A stretch of DNA of 64,000 bases from Theocolax elegans (Eukaryota; Arthropoda; Insecta; Hymenoptera; Cerocephalidae). Numbering within the stretch: position 1 is the stretch's first letter; the number at the start of each line of letters is the position of its first letter. The stretch is taken from NCBI GenBank assembly GCA_026168455.1, contig CM047427.1, forward strand, positions 58,667,249 through 58,731,248, written 5' to 3'. Shown here one piece after another: positions 39,301 to 47,523 of the stretch. The position numbers and the translations under genes are program-made. The notes beneath the pieces are model-generated. The model ran no database searches and was not told the DNA's origin. It saw only the letters and a list, made by a program, of their open reading frames with translations.

Positions 39301-42300
39301 AAAAAAAAGCGAATAGATAGTAATAAGTCTGGCGGCGCTAGTAATAAGAACAAAAAGAGAAGAAACAATCGAATAAGTACAATGGAAGACAAACCTGATG
39401 AAGAGAAATTGATTAAGACCGGCCAAAGCTGGATACAAGATGATTTATGCATACGCTATTCATGTACAAGAATATCAAAGTGCCGAGAATGCAGATTAAC
39501 CCCAAATCAGCGTGATAAAATATGTTCCGTGAGAAGTATGACCGTTTTCTGCAGATTTTACGCTTTCCGAAGGATGCAATTCACCAAATCAGGGACGCTT
39601 GTTATGGCAGGTTTCAACGATCCCTACATAGATGCCGATGATGTAAGTATTAATTTACTAAATTTAAATGCAACTATTCTGTAATGTTATAAATTACTAT
39701 AAATATACATTTCTAATATTTAATATTATTACAGAATGACATACAACTTTGGTTACCTGGAAAAGACAATAGATTAATTAAAAGAGATAAATATACGGAA
39801 GAAACTCAAAAAGATAGTAAAAAAGATTGGGACAAGGTCGATTTCGATATTGAATTGGCTTACCAAATTATACGTCAAGTTGGTGATCAGTTTTGCGATC
39901 TTATTCACCAGGAAAAGAGCGTCGTCGAAGAGCATTTAGCAAGAGGTAATTAAATAATTATTTATACGATGTTATAGTTTTGCACTTTTGATACGCATGA
40001 TGAAATTTAAAAATAAATGATTCAATATGATTGTTTATGAGCTTTTTAACACTGAGTCGTAACATATTTTATTTCTATTTTAATCTTTTTATGTATCGGT
40101 AAACTATTATTACATAATTAAGAATTACTTAAGTTGATTGTAAATTAGTAGGTTCAGAGCTTGCAGAACAACCAGTAATTTGGAAACGAGTCGTTAAGGG
40201 AGTACGTGAGATGTGCGACCTTTGTGATACAACGTTGTTTAATTACCATTGGACCTGCGGTAAATGCGGCTTTGTTGTCTGCATTGATTGTTACGAGGTA
40301 TAAATTAATATATTGATAATATGTTACGTAACGTTATTGTCCAGTAAATTTGTATAATGATGTAAACCTTTAAATGACATACGAATGAACTAAATTATCG
40401 AGCTTTTTAACACTGATTTTAAACATTTTACTAATTAAATAGTAGGCTTCTCTAAATTAAAAACCAAATAACAATATTTGTTTGCAATTGTAGGCGCGCA
40501 AAAACAAGACGGTAATGTGGACTGAAAGTAGTAAAGGCCGTGATAAGTACGCTTGGTTGCTCTGCGCGAACCGTCAAACTCACGTGCCTGAGCAGCTTTT
40601 ACTTACTCAGATAATCCCAGCTGATTGTCTCATTCAAATCGATCAAAGACTGCATGAATGTAGAAGTGAATGGGGCATACCAAAACACTGTAGCTGCGAT
40701 ACCATACCTAGTAAGCCTGTTAATGAACATCTACGCAGCCTTATTAAAGGTGATCTGGTTTCCGTCATGAATGGCAACGCACAACAGGAGATCAAGGTGA
40801 GAATTGTTAAAAATAAGAACACAAACGACTGTCATTGCATTTAGATGGAATTAAATTTTAATTATTTGATTTGCAAATGTGTAGCAAGAAAAACAAATAA
40901 AAAAAGAGAGTGGAAGCGGAAGCAGTACACATGAAACGAACCGCACTCAGGATGAGGATAAAAATTCACCTTTGAGCTGGCTAGCTGACGTAGCATTGCA
41001 AAATCAGGATAAAAATGAAAGTGATTCGGATTCGGATTCGGACGATCAGGAAGGAAGTCATTCAACATTGCGCGAACTTCTCATCCGGCCGTCGAACAAA
41101 CCCAACGGCAGCGGGTCAGGACCTAATTCGCCGGATGCTTCCAACGTTACAATCACTGAAGGAACTGCAAATGCTAATAACGCGACTTCGACTGGTTCTG
41201 GTGCAATTACTAACAACCAGAATAACACCTCAAAAGTAGGAAAGAAATCTAAAATGGACACGCTAAACGAAGTTATAAGCAGTGTCATTGAGCACAGCGT
41301 TAAGGTAATTTTATTTATGAAACTTTAAAAATGAATATCTAATATTTAATGTTTATTTGAAATTTGGAGCTTTATTAAAGTTTACTGAATGATAAAATTT
41401 GAAAATTTTATTTTGACATTTAAATAATATTATATCAATGAGCTTTTTAATCCTGATAAATCGTAATATTTAAATATCAAATATACTTTAAACTTACAGA
41501 AGGCAGAAGAAGCAGGAACAGATGATGAGAAACCACTTGAATTGAAACATTTTGTGCGTCGATATAAGTGTCCTCAACGAGGCCGTGAGCCACTACCGAT
41601 ACGTATAATGACACTAACGGAAAGTAAATTATTATATCCAGAGGTACCACACTCGTGGCTGTGCGATGGAAAGCTGTTAAGGCTACTGGATCCAAACAAC
41701 CCGAAAAACTATCGAATCTTTCAGGATCAGTGGAAACGAGGACAGCCTGTTCTTGTATCCGATGTGCACAAGTACCTCAATAAAGACCTATGGCATCCGG
41801 ATAGCTTCTCGAAAGACTTTGGCGACCAAAAGAGCGACCTCGTGAATTGTATGACCGGTAACCTCGTGCCTAAGCAACCTATGTGGAAATTCTGGGAAGG
41901 TTTCGAGCACTCGAGCAAACGACTGAAGGACGACCAAGGCAACGCTATGTTGCTCAAACTTAAAGACTGGCCTTCCCGTGGCGATTTTGCTGATATATTA
42001 CCTGCAAGGTTTGCCGATCTCATGAAATGCGTACCACTCTCCGAGTACACGCATAGATATGGAAGGCTTAACCTTACTAGCAGACTCCCTGATACTTTTA
42101 CTAGGCCAGATCTAGGTCCAAAAATGTACAACGCTTATGGTTCGGCACTTTACCCTGACAAGGGCACGACTAATCTTCATCTCGATGTGTCGGATGCCGT
42201 CAACGTTATGGTTTACGTGGGCATCTCTAAAGATGGTGATAGGGATGAACACATTAAAGGTAAAACCTTCTTGATTGTTAAACCATACGCATATGTATAT

Positions 42301-43097
42301 ATTTCATACTATCTGAAATATCGTTAAATTACAATTTCAAGATCAAGTTGAATGTGATTTTTCTTTTTAATATATTACAGAAGCACTAAAGGCAATAGAC
42401 GAAGCAGGCTGTGATATACTTACACGTCGGCGTGTACGGGAAAAGGGTGAAATTCCGGGCGCACTGTGGCACATCTACGCGGCGCGCGACGCTGACAAAA
42501 TCCGAGACATGCTAAATGCAGTCGCACTCGAACGAGGAGCAAGACTTGAGCCTCACCATGATCCCATTCATGATCAGAGTTTCTATTTGGATGGGACGTT
42601 ACGGGAGAGACTTTACCGGGAATACGGTGTCGAAGGGTGAGTACATCGACACTACTTTTTTTAATTACAATTTTAAACTCTTGGGATATAAATAAAAGTG
42701 CGTCTATGGTTTAAATTGCAGGTACGCGATCGTTCAGTGTCTAGGTGATGCAGTTTTCGTACCGGCTGGTGCGCCTCATCAGGTGCGAAATCTGCACAAT
42801 TGCATCAAAGTTGCAGAAGACTTTGTTTCACCAGAAAACATCTCACATTGTTTCCATCTGACGCAAGAATTTCGCGCTCTTAGTGATACTCACACGAATC
42901 ATGAGGACAAATTGCAAATCAAGAACATTATTTATCATGCAGTCAAAGACTCGCTGACGGCTCTCGCCACCGTTAAAGAGGAGACCCTCGTAAAGTCCAA
43001 AAACGAAAAACAGCAATCACTGTCCGGCACGAGCGCGTCACAACCAACCAGTGAGTCCAAGGCGAGGATCAAACAAGAGAAGAGTGACGGCACGTAA
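13723..43097 (+). CDS. Kdm3: KDM3/JMJD1-type JmjC histone H3K9 demethylase (5' end not seen)
   Basis: Seventeen exons join with consistent phases to an open frame of 2141 residues ending at TAA 43095-43097: 13723-13870, 30632-30946, 31072-31716, 31916-32482, 32573-32940, 33432-33786, 33870-34407, 34542-34891, 38206-38425, 39194-39642, 39735-39945, 40152-40297, 40494-40796, 40885-41304, 41500-42259, 42381-42636, 42722-43097. Residues are counted from the first whole codon. The N-terminal ~1100 residues are low-complexity (coiled coil, Gly-His-Ser, poly-Gln, poly-His, Ser/Pro/Thr). Then come a conserved [10 protein letters not shown] block (930-939), an AT-hook-like KRGRKPR (~1176), a Cys-rich region (1254-1318), a C6-type zinc finger (~1405-1436), an LRELL motif (1600-1604), and the JmjC domain. 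Iron ligands H1905 and D1907 lie in LHLD, and H2036 in GAPHQ. The KDM3 family removes mono- and dimethyl groups from H3K9 in the nucleus, using Fe(II) and 2-oxoglutarate. The first exon needs two bases from an unseen upstream exon. Identity at family level is firm; 3A, 3B or 1C class is not decided here. Confidence 0.93.
14264..14294. repeat. (GT)n microsatellite
   Basis: About fifteen TG dinucleotides in the long Kdm3 intron. Confidence 0.95.
14384..14580. repeat. GAGTC pentamers then purine-rich GGAGA array
   Basis: GAGTC is repeated four times at 14384-14404. A G/A-only tract of GAGGAGA units runs 14470-14575; such purine tracts can form triplexes. Confidence 0.8.
18328..18364. repeat. 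(CT)n microsatellite
   Basis: About seventeen CT dinucleotides with one TA interruption. Confidence 0.9.
19599..19793 (+). CDS. Candidate 64-residue membrane microprotein ORF, unknown
   Basis: The ORF starts ATG TCT and ends TAA TGA-like. It encodes a polar N-terminus, two hydrophobic segments (about residues 14-32 and 43-63) separated by [11 protein letters not shown], and a final Lys. It lies inside the long Kdm3 intron in AT-rich DNA, where ORFs of this size also occur by chance and TTT/ATT codons favour hydrophobic translations. No homologue is recognised. Confidence 0.2.
   Translation: MSSANYKNIDVMKLLYGILMFFPQFLFIFSSLNDNHTNFHHAQIFIVLVLFAIPSLAAYLYIIK
19999..20060. repeat. (GA)n/GGGA purine tract
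   Basis: Imperfect GA dinucleotides with GGGA units. Confidence 0.85.
20430..20515. repeat. (CTTTCT)n/(CCTTTT)n polypyrimidine array
   Basis: Hexamer units TTTCTC then TTTTCC; creates a spurious Phe/Ser-rich frame. Confidence 0.9.
21686..21774. repeat. Pentamer array evolving GAGGT to GAGGC to GAAGC
   Basis: Six GAGGT units are followed by about eight GAGGC units and two GAAGC units, an orderly change along the array. Confidence 0.92.
23030..23459 (+). mobile_element. 5S rRNA-derived SINE-like insertion
   Basis: Positions 23057-23122 resemble the internal part of 5S rRNA, including the pol III internal control region: AAAGTTAAGCAGCG at 23078-23091 and GTTAGTACTTGGATGGGAGA ending at 23120. 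The 5' start and 3' third of a real 5S gene are missing and the sequence continues with ~330 bp of unrelated DNA. It is flanked by an imperfect 17-19 bp duplication, AAAATATGTGGAAAGCC at 23013 and AAAATATATGTAGAAAGCC at 23460, as expected of a reverse-transcribed insertion. 5S-derived SINEs (SINE3 class) are known; assignment to that class is inference. Confidence 0.7.
23976..24166. mobile_element. Small hairpin MITE nested in foldback right arm
   Basis: The ends are inverted repeats of about 60 bp: CACAGGGAAAAATTTTTGAT at the left and the reverse complement of CACGGAGAAAAAATTCTGAT at the right. Both continue through a shared GTAAAAGT...GGACAC. Comparison with the uninterrupted left arm places the insertion at a TA, with TA on the left and TG on the right, suggesting a TA target duplication. 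Confidence 0.65.
26312..26350. repeat. (GATTTC)n/(GATTCC)n hexamer array
   Basis: About six hexamers, changing from GATTTC to GATTCC along the array. Confidence 0.85.
28601..28648. repeat. GGGAGA/GGGAGC purine array
   Basis: About seven hexamers; G-runs are spaced regularly and could form a G-quadruplex. Confidence 0.8.
30632..30946 (+). CDS. Kdm3: Kdm3 exon: Pro-rich then Gln/Glu/Arg helix
   Basis: Acceptor GCTTGTGCAG precedes 30632 and donor GTACGT starts at 30947. It is 105 codons, phase 0 at both ends. It encodes [13 protein letters not shown] and a Gly/Pro/His-rich stretch, then a Gln/Glu/Arg/Ala helix. GC content jumps sharply relative to the intron before it. Confidence 0.8.
31072..31716 (+). 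CDS. Kdm3: Kdm3 exon with Gly-His-Ser tripeptide array and poly-Gln
   Basis: The acceptor AATTACAG at 31071 is followed directly by GTGACG; the donor GTATGT is at 31717. The exon is 215 codons, phase 0-0. About twelve GHS, GHP or AHP tripeptides lie at 31213-31320, a charged DHRDHR run near 31455-31500, and thirteen Gln codons (mixed CAG/CAA) at 31609-31647. Long open frames on both strands here come from base composition. Confidence 0.85.
31916..32482 (+). CDS. Kdm3: Kdm3 exon with poly-His and VSQ repeats
   Basis: Acceptor GTACTTGCAG is followed by GTGACG; donor GTAATT is at 32483. It is 189 codons, phase 0-0. Nine His codons run 31997-32023, a Gln/Ser/Pro-rich stretch follows, and a Val-Ser-Gln tripeptide array is encoded at about 32269-32313. 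No enzymatic motif is present; it is probably disordered. Confidence 0.85.
32573..32940 (+). CDS. Kdm3: Kdm3 exon, Ser/Pro-rich
   Basis: Acceptor CAACCTGCAG is followed by GTGAGC; donor GTACAT is at 32941. It is 368 nt, phase 0 to phase 2; the split Gly codon completes in the next exon. It encodes [18 protein letters not shown] near the start, then Ser/Pro-rich sequence. Confidence 0.85.
33432..33786 (+). CDS. Kdm3: Kdm3 exon with PLDLG and KRK/KKRR basic motifs
   Basis: Acceptor TTTGTTCACAG precedes 33432; donor GTGAGT is at 33787. It is 355 nt: one base completes the Gly codon, then 118 codons. QPLDLG resembles, but does not match, the PxDLS consensus bound by the co-repressor CtBP. SPKRKA and KKRRIE are candidate nuclear localisation signals. 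The last two points are inference. Confidence 0.85.
33870..34407 (+). CDS. Kdm3: Kdm3 exon with conserved [10 protein letters not shown] block
   Basis: Acceptor TCCTCGGCAG precedes 33870; donor GTGAGT is at 34408. It is 538 nt, phase 0 to 1. A Ser/Thr/Pro-rich stretch is followed by [13 protein letters not shown] near 34257-34290, a basic/aromatic block that I associate with the JMJD1 family and that links this low-complexity half to the catalytic half. Confidence 0.88.
34542..34891 (+). CDS. Kdm3: Kdm3 exon, Ser/Thr-rich then basic
   Basis: Acceptor CGTTTCTAG precedes 34542; donor GTACGG is at 34892. It is 350 nt, phase 1 to 0. It encodes a long Ser/Thr run and a basic tail [11 protein letters not shown]. 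The following intron is 3.3 kb and contains the internal promoter candidate. Confidence 0.85.
34892..36819 (+). other. AT-rich part of Kdm3 intron, nothing else recognised
   Basis: Uniformly AT-rich intron sequence with poly-A/T runs (for example 36470-36490). One partial copy of the intronic motif described in the findings, AGCTTTTTAAATTCT, occurs near 35021. No exon or RNA gene is seen. Confidence 0.5.
36820..37113 (+). promoter_or_regulatory. GC-rich island, candidate internal Kdm3 promoter and 5' UTR
   Basis: From about 36830 to 37030 the sequence switches from AT-rich intron to GC-rich DNA with a C/T-rich run near 36905-36950, then returns to AT-rich. It immediately precedes the in-phase ATG at 37114. 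There is no clear TATA box; a TCAGTT at 37086-37091 resembles an arthropod initiator. The promoter role is inferred. Confidence 0.45.
37114..37140 (+). CDS. Kdm3: Candidate alternative first coding exon of Kdm3 (short isoform)
   Basis: ATG at 37114 opens a nine-codon frame, MENIFNETL, that runs exactly into donor GTATGT at 37141. The phase is 0, as required to join the exon at 38206. It lies directly downstream of a GC-rich island inside an otherwise AT-rich 3.3-kb intron. Splicing to the remaining exons would give a protein of 1055 residues lacking the low-complexity N-terminal half but keeping the Cys-rich, zinc-finger and JmjC regions. No transcript evidence is available here. Confidence 0.55.
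38206..38425 (+). CDS. Kdm3: Kdm3 exon, first exon shared by both putative isoforms
   Basis: Acceptor TGTGTGGTAG is followed by GTAAAG; donor GTTAGT is at 38426. It is 220 nt, phase 0 to 1. It encodes [12 protein letters not shown], a basic [11 protein letters not shown] run, then an acidic/Ser stretch [16 protein letters not shown]. Confidence 0.88.
39194..39642 (+). CDS. Kdm3: Kdm3 exon: AT-hook-like motif and Cys-rich region
   Basis: Acceptor TTCATTCCAG precedes 39194; donor GTAAGT is at 39643. It is 449 nt, phase 1 to 0. KKRGRKPR near 39211-39234 matches the GRP core of AT hooks. A Glu run (39261-39285) and basic linker follow. From 39448 a Cys-rich segment has CIRYSC, CRECR, IC and FC pairs that could bind zinc. 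Confidence 0.9.
39735..39945 (+). CDS. Kdm3: Kdm3 exon between Cys-rich region and zinc finger
   Basis: Acceptor TATTACAG precedes 39735; the donor is GTAATT at 39946. It is 211 nt, phase 0 to 1. It encodes [10 protein letters not shown] and a helical stretch ending [18 protein letters not shown]. Confidence 0.88.
40152..40297 (+). CDS. Kdm3: Kdm3 exon: C6-type zinc finger
   Basis: Acceptor AAATTAGTAG precedes 40152; donor GTATAA is at 40298. It is 146 nt, phase 1 to 0. It encodes the cysteine pairs CDLC, CGKC and CIDC with an intervening His and Trp (HWTC), the zinc finger characteristic of KDM3 proteins and needed in the family for demethylase activity. Confidence 0.93.
40494..40796 (+). 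CDS. Kdm3: Kdm3 exon following the zinc finger
   Basis: Acceptor GCAATTGTAG precedes 40494; donor GTGAGA is at 40797. It is 101 codons, phase 0-0. It encodes [20 protein letters not shown] and [12 protein letters not shown], typical KDM3 sequence after the zinc finger, and further Cys/His residues (CRSEW, KHCSCD). Confidence 0.9.
40885..41304 (+). CDS. Kdm3: Kdm3 exon: acidic linker with LxxLL motif
   Basis: Acceptor AATGTGTAG precedes 40885; donor GTAATT is at 41305. It is 140 codons, phase 0-0. It encodes SWLADVAL, an alternating Asp/Ser tract ([10 protein letters not shown]), and LRELL at 41068-41082. LRELL fits the LxxLL nuclear-receptor box, and KDM3A is known to co-activate androgen receptor; a receptor role here is inference. 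Confidence 0.88.
41500..42259 (+). CDS. Kdm3: Kdm3 exon: pre-JmjC region and first iron ligands
   Basis: Acceptor AACTTACAG precedes 41500; the donor is GTAAAA at 42260. It is 760 nt, phase 0 to 1, the longest catalytic exon. It encodes [13 protein letters not shown], the [10 protein letters not shown] strand, [16 protein letters not shown], and the JmjC start. In [11 protein letters not shown] the His (42178-42180) and Asp (42184-42186) are the HxD iron ligands, and the preceding Thr is expected to contact 2-oxoglutarate. Confidence 0.94.
42381..42636 (+). CDS. Kdm3: Kdm3 exon: middle of JmjC domain
   Basis: Acceptor ATATTACAG precedes 42381; the donor is GTGAGT at 42637. It is 256 nt, phase 1 to 2. 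It encodes [17 protein letters not shown] and [18 protein letters not shown], strongly typical of the KDM3 catalytic core. Confidence 0.93.
42722..43097 (+). CDS. Kdm3: Kdm3 last coding exon: end of JmjC domain
   Basis: Acceptor TTAAATTGCAG precedes 42722; the stop codon TAA is at 43095-43097. [14 protein letters not shown] contains the third iron ligand (His at residue 2036), followed by [14 protein letters not shown] and a helical C-terminus with Lys/Glu/Ser tail. The JmjC domain is complete. Confidence 0.94.
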
Positions 43098-44387
43098 TGT
43101 AGAGCTTCGCCGCGTCTAATGGCTGGGAAGCTTAATGGAAAAGGTTAATGATCACTGACGAGATCACCTTTTGTGATAGACCGATAGTTCGGTTAACGAT
43201 GCCGGGTACTCGCTCTTGTGCCATTGTGATACACTCGGACAAGGACAAAGAGCGACGACAGATTAGTCGATCGTTTGAGGAATACGAACGATCGTTAATT
43301 GAAACGTTTAAGTTCGTAATTAGAATTGATATCGTGCCTGTATTCAATACACTTTTGTCTACGCGGTTATTTGAAGGGAAAAAGAACGCGTAATCGAGTT
43401 CTTAGCCTCTATTTGACAAACACTTGATGTTCGCGCGATAATTTAAACAAAACCAAGATCTACGAGATGAAGAGAAACGCAAGGTTTTGTTTTCAGGCGG
43501 ATAAAATGGAATGGAATAAGATGATTTGAGATGGAAGCGTAAGAAAAGGGACACCCGAGCTGTGCAATGTAATGTTTCGATAAAAGTATGAAACAATTAA
43601 AATACGACGCGAGTAGACGAATGGGTTAAGTAGCGAACACGTGGAACACTGCCTCGAACTCGTGACTTGTGCGATTATCCCTTCTCTCTTTTTACGTAAG
43701 TAGTAGAAACTCTTCCAGCCGTCCGAAAAGAAGTGCATGGTTTTTCCCTTACTTATAGAGCTGGGATTTTTAATCATTTTCCTGATTTGTACGAAGAATC
43801 TTTCTTTTGAAAGTGACAATTCACGGCGTCCTAATTATGTTTCATCGTTAAACAAAAATATATTATTCTAATAAATATTTTTGTCATTTAACGTAACATT
43901 GCAAAATCTACTGTAACGAAAATAACCATCGAAGGAACATACGTAAAATCACACCTTTGGGTTACTCAGAACATGAATATTGCAATTTCTCTGATCTCAC
44001 TATACTTGTTTGTCTTAAAATAGTGTATACAACTTGTGAAAGAAAACTATAAAGGAAAGACACTTAGCTACGTGTTGGTGTACTTTAAAAAAATAATTTA
44101 AAAAAATACAAATGGCTTCTCTTTGAAAAAAGGCTTGCGAACGCAGCGATGCGTTAATGTCGTGACTTTTAAACTATTGATATTCGCGAAATACGGGGGC
44201 AGTGTGTATAAAGTTATGTAGAAAGAATATTATATAATAAGTATACAATAGAAGAAATAAAAACAAGCGTACTTTGTGTATTATCGGTTTTTGCTCTCCG
44301 AGACGACAGATAAGAAAAAAAATGGATGATTGAGAAAACCTGGGGGTAGAGATACTCGTCCTACAATGTAAATATCGGTTGATATAA

Positions 44388-44418
<31 letters not shown>

Positions 44419-45790
44419 AATATATAAATAGTATACATAAGTCGCATCTACATATACATATTATAAATACGGAAGAATGGAAGAATTAGAATATGTTAAA
44501 ATAAGAAATTAAAAAAAAAACACTCCAGCAACCAGCGGAAAGATGCACCTTATATACATTTAGATAGTTAGCTTATTATCATCTTTCATCGTTGTCATCA
44601 ATCATCCATCCATCGTCCATCATATTTTATTTTTATTATTTTTATTCTTATTAAAATAACAAGCTATCACCTTACAATTATCTTATTATTAATTAATTAT
44701 TAATTATTATCATCCAATCCATTATTGTCATTATTAATTAATTACGAAAAATATGATATTTAAATGTTTAAATGTTGTCAAACATGCCGAAACTGGAGAG
44801 AATATTGCATCTAAACGCGCGCTCTTAGGCGTTTTATTAATTATTATTATGAACAAGCGAAGAAATGGATAGGAGAAATAAGAGGAAGATAGTGCGAGTG
44901 AACCTCGATGTGTACGTATGTGTGCGTATGTTCGGTGAAAAAAATACAAACTATGAAAACATGGATTATTTCGTAGTAATACAAAAATGCAGAACCGCAT
45001 GAAAATGTGTTCGATCCGTGCGTGCGTGCGTTTTTTCTTGTGCGAAAGACTAAAATGTAAAACAAATGCCGTGTATTGGGGGCGGATCATAAAACGACGA
45101 TGATAGGTAACAATTTGCTTTTATCCTCGCTTTGGTTTCGCTTGCCTCGCCCGTTTTGTTATATTATTTTCCAACAACTATTTTTTTCCGTTGCGATTGT
45201 TAATTATTGATTACCTGTTGGAAAAAACAAGCACAATATGTATACGGTTATGTTTGAGCAAAAAGCGAGTTTTTAATTTTGACTCGTACATAACTGGAAG
45301 GTAGGTAGTGTTATTAATTTTGTTATCGACGAGCCGCGTTGACTTTCTTTCGGGCGAGGACGTGGAAATCGATGAGAGTGTAAAAGTAAACTCACGCCGG
45401 GCAAACGAATTATACCTGGAGTAATCGGAAAAATGTATAGGAATCAAGACGTTGCGAAATAACGAAATAACGAAATAAGTAAAAGAATAAAAGTAAAAAA
45501 AAATAAATAAATAAAAATCGAAAAAAAGGAAAATTTCACACCTCCCCAGTGTCTTCTGCTCCTCTCGAGAAATAAAGCAAACCGCTGCGTTGGCCGTCCC
45601 CAAGTCATAGCAGTTCAATTGTGAAACCGCGGGCCGGCGGGTCTGAATATAATTTTTTGTACTGTGTAAATGTAAGAACATACGTTTGAATAAGAAAAAT
45701 GTTTATATTATGAAAAAAAGATGTTGCTTTTGTTCGTTTACCCATACCAACATACCAATTTCGACTCTGTAGTACGTAAGTGTAAATAAA
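43098..45790 (+). other. Probable Kdm3 3' UTR with several poly(A) signals
   Basis: There is no coding sequence after the stop codon. AATAAA hexamers occur at 43870-43875, 44256-44261 and 45785-45790, with further ones in the A-rich run near 45500, so alternative 3' ends are possible. A (TA)n run lies at about 44388-44430. The true end cannot be fixed from sequence. Confidence 0.5.
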
Positions 45791-46731
45791 TTTTATTTCC
45801 TCATTTACAAATTTATGAAATTTCTGATTTATTTCTAGTACAGACTTTTTATTCATTATCTTTGTCGTGTTATATCTTAATTTACTGTTCTACATTTTCT
45901 TTCCATATGGTTAATACCATCTTTTTATTACTAAATAACCCAATAACGTTTACGATGTTTTATCCCGGTTTGTTATTGCATATAATTACACAAATATATA
46001 AATAGATTAAACATTCTGAGTGTTAAAAAAGTGACTAGTATACAAATGCACAATAAGGATTCTGTTATACCGATTGACTTGCAAATTAATGCCACCTCCT
46101 CTAGAGCTTTGGTTCTCTTGTACACTTTGAACGTCAGGCGTCAAGTTATTATTCGAATCTCCAATTAAAGACGAAACTTTTTTATTTTCACTAATTATTA
46201 AGAATATCTAGACGAGTACTTTACTGTGTACTTATTATAGTTCAACAGTACTTTATTTATCGTCAAGTGAAATAGTGAATTGTAACTATTTAATGTAAGT
46301 ATAATTTTATTACTAAATAAATACGGAAAAATCACACCTGCAGAGATTAGCTACGCACATTGTAATAAAGTGTAAAGAACAATTAATTTCTTTATATTCC
46401 AATTTGCATACAATAATCAAAATATTTCTTATTTTCATAAATAAAATACACTGTTGCGTCGCGTCTACGGTAATAAGCAAATAACATTTATTCGAGGAAT
46501 GGATTTTTAGGCGCAAATAAAAATTTAAGAGTAGTTTAAAAATGCAATAAGTGCTTGGTTATTGCAGTGGAATAAATAAGTAATGCATGTAAGTCGAAAG
46601 TCGAACAATACCGCCGGAACGGATCGAGTATGTGGAAACGACGTCAAAGAGAGACAGACAATTAGCCCAAGTTGTGTGCATTGTCACACTGTGACACTTG
46701 TACCTTGTACCTTGTTGATATATATATATAT
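45791..46731. other. Intergenic AT-rich DNA, no gene seen
   Basis: AT-rich sequence between the likely end of Kdm3 and the palindromic MITE. Short ORFs lack coding signature. A short (TA)n run at 46718-46731 is the MITE insertion site. Confidence 0.45.
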
Positions 46732-47523
46732 GAGCTATTTCACGTCAAGTGGAACGCTAAAAATTTTTAATCGCTCCAAATTTTGAGAACAGGCTGGATA
46801 TATCTTCCAGATAATAGAAAAAAAATTTTAGGTGTTAAAAATAATTTGCCTGAGAGTTATTCCACCATGAAAAATGGAAATTTTTCAATCGTTTAGAAAA
46901 CTTGCTATTTTCAAAGCCATTTATCTCAAAATCTATTGATTTTTTTGAAAAAAACATTACAAACAACTTTTGTTCAAAATAATCTTTAGAACTTATCTAC
47001 CTAGGTCACAATTCTTAATTCTAAAATCACGACGAGATAGAACGCCCGAAAATATTGAATATCAAAGAAAGGCGACCACGCCACAATCGATTTTGATCTA
47101 ACATCGCTCAAAAGATCACATTTTTCGAGAGCTTTCGAATGGCGGTGGTTAGATTATTGGCCAAGACCGCTGTTGTAAGTTATGCCCTAAAATACATGAA
47201 AATTAGTGATTTTATGAGGTTTATGAGATTTTAAAATTAAGAATTGTAACCCAGGTAGATAAGTTCTAAAGATTATTTTGAACAAAAGTTGTTTGTAATG
47301 TTTTTTCAAAAAAATCAATAGATTTTGAGATAAATGGCTTTGAAAATAGCAAGTTTTCTAAACGATTGAAAAATTTCCATTTTTCATGGTGGAATAACTC
47401 TCAGGCAAATTATTTTTAACACCTAAAATTTTGTTTTCTATCTTCTGGAAGATATTTCCAGCCTGTTTTCAAATTTTGGAGCGATTTAAAATGTTCATCG
47501 TACCACTTGACGTGAAATAGCCC
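46732..47523. mobile_element. 792-bp palindromic MITE with ~300-bp terminal inverted repeats
   Basis: GAGCTATTTCACGTCAAGTGG at the left is matched by its reverse complement, with one change, at 47503-47523. The arms run about 46732-47031 and 47228-47523 with high identity; the ~190-bp centre is unpaired. It sits inside a (TA)n run, consistent with TA insertion. No coding capacity. It lies between the convergent Kdm3 and Adpgk genes. Confidence 0.82.
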
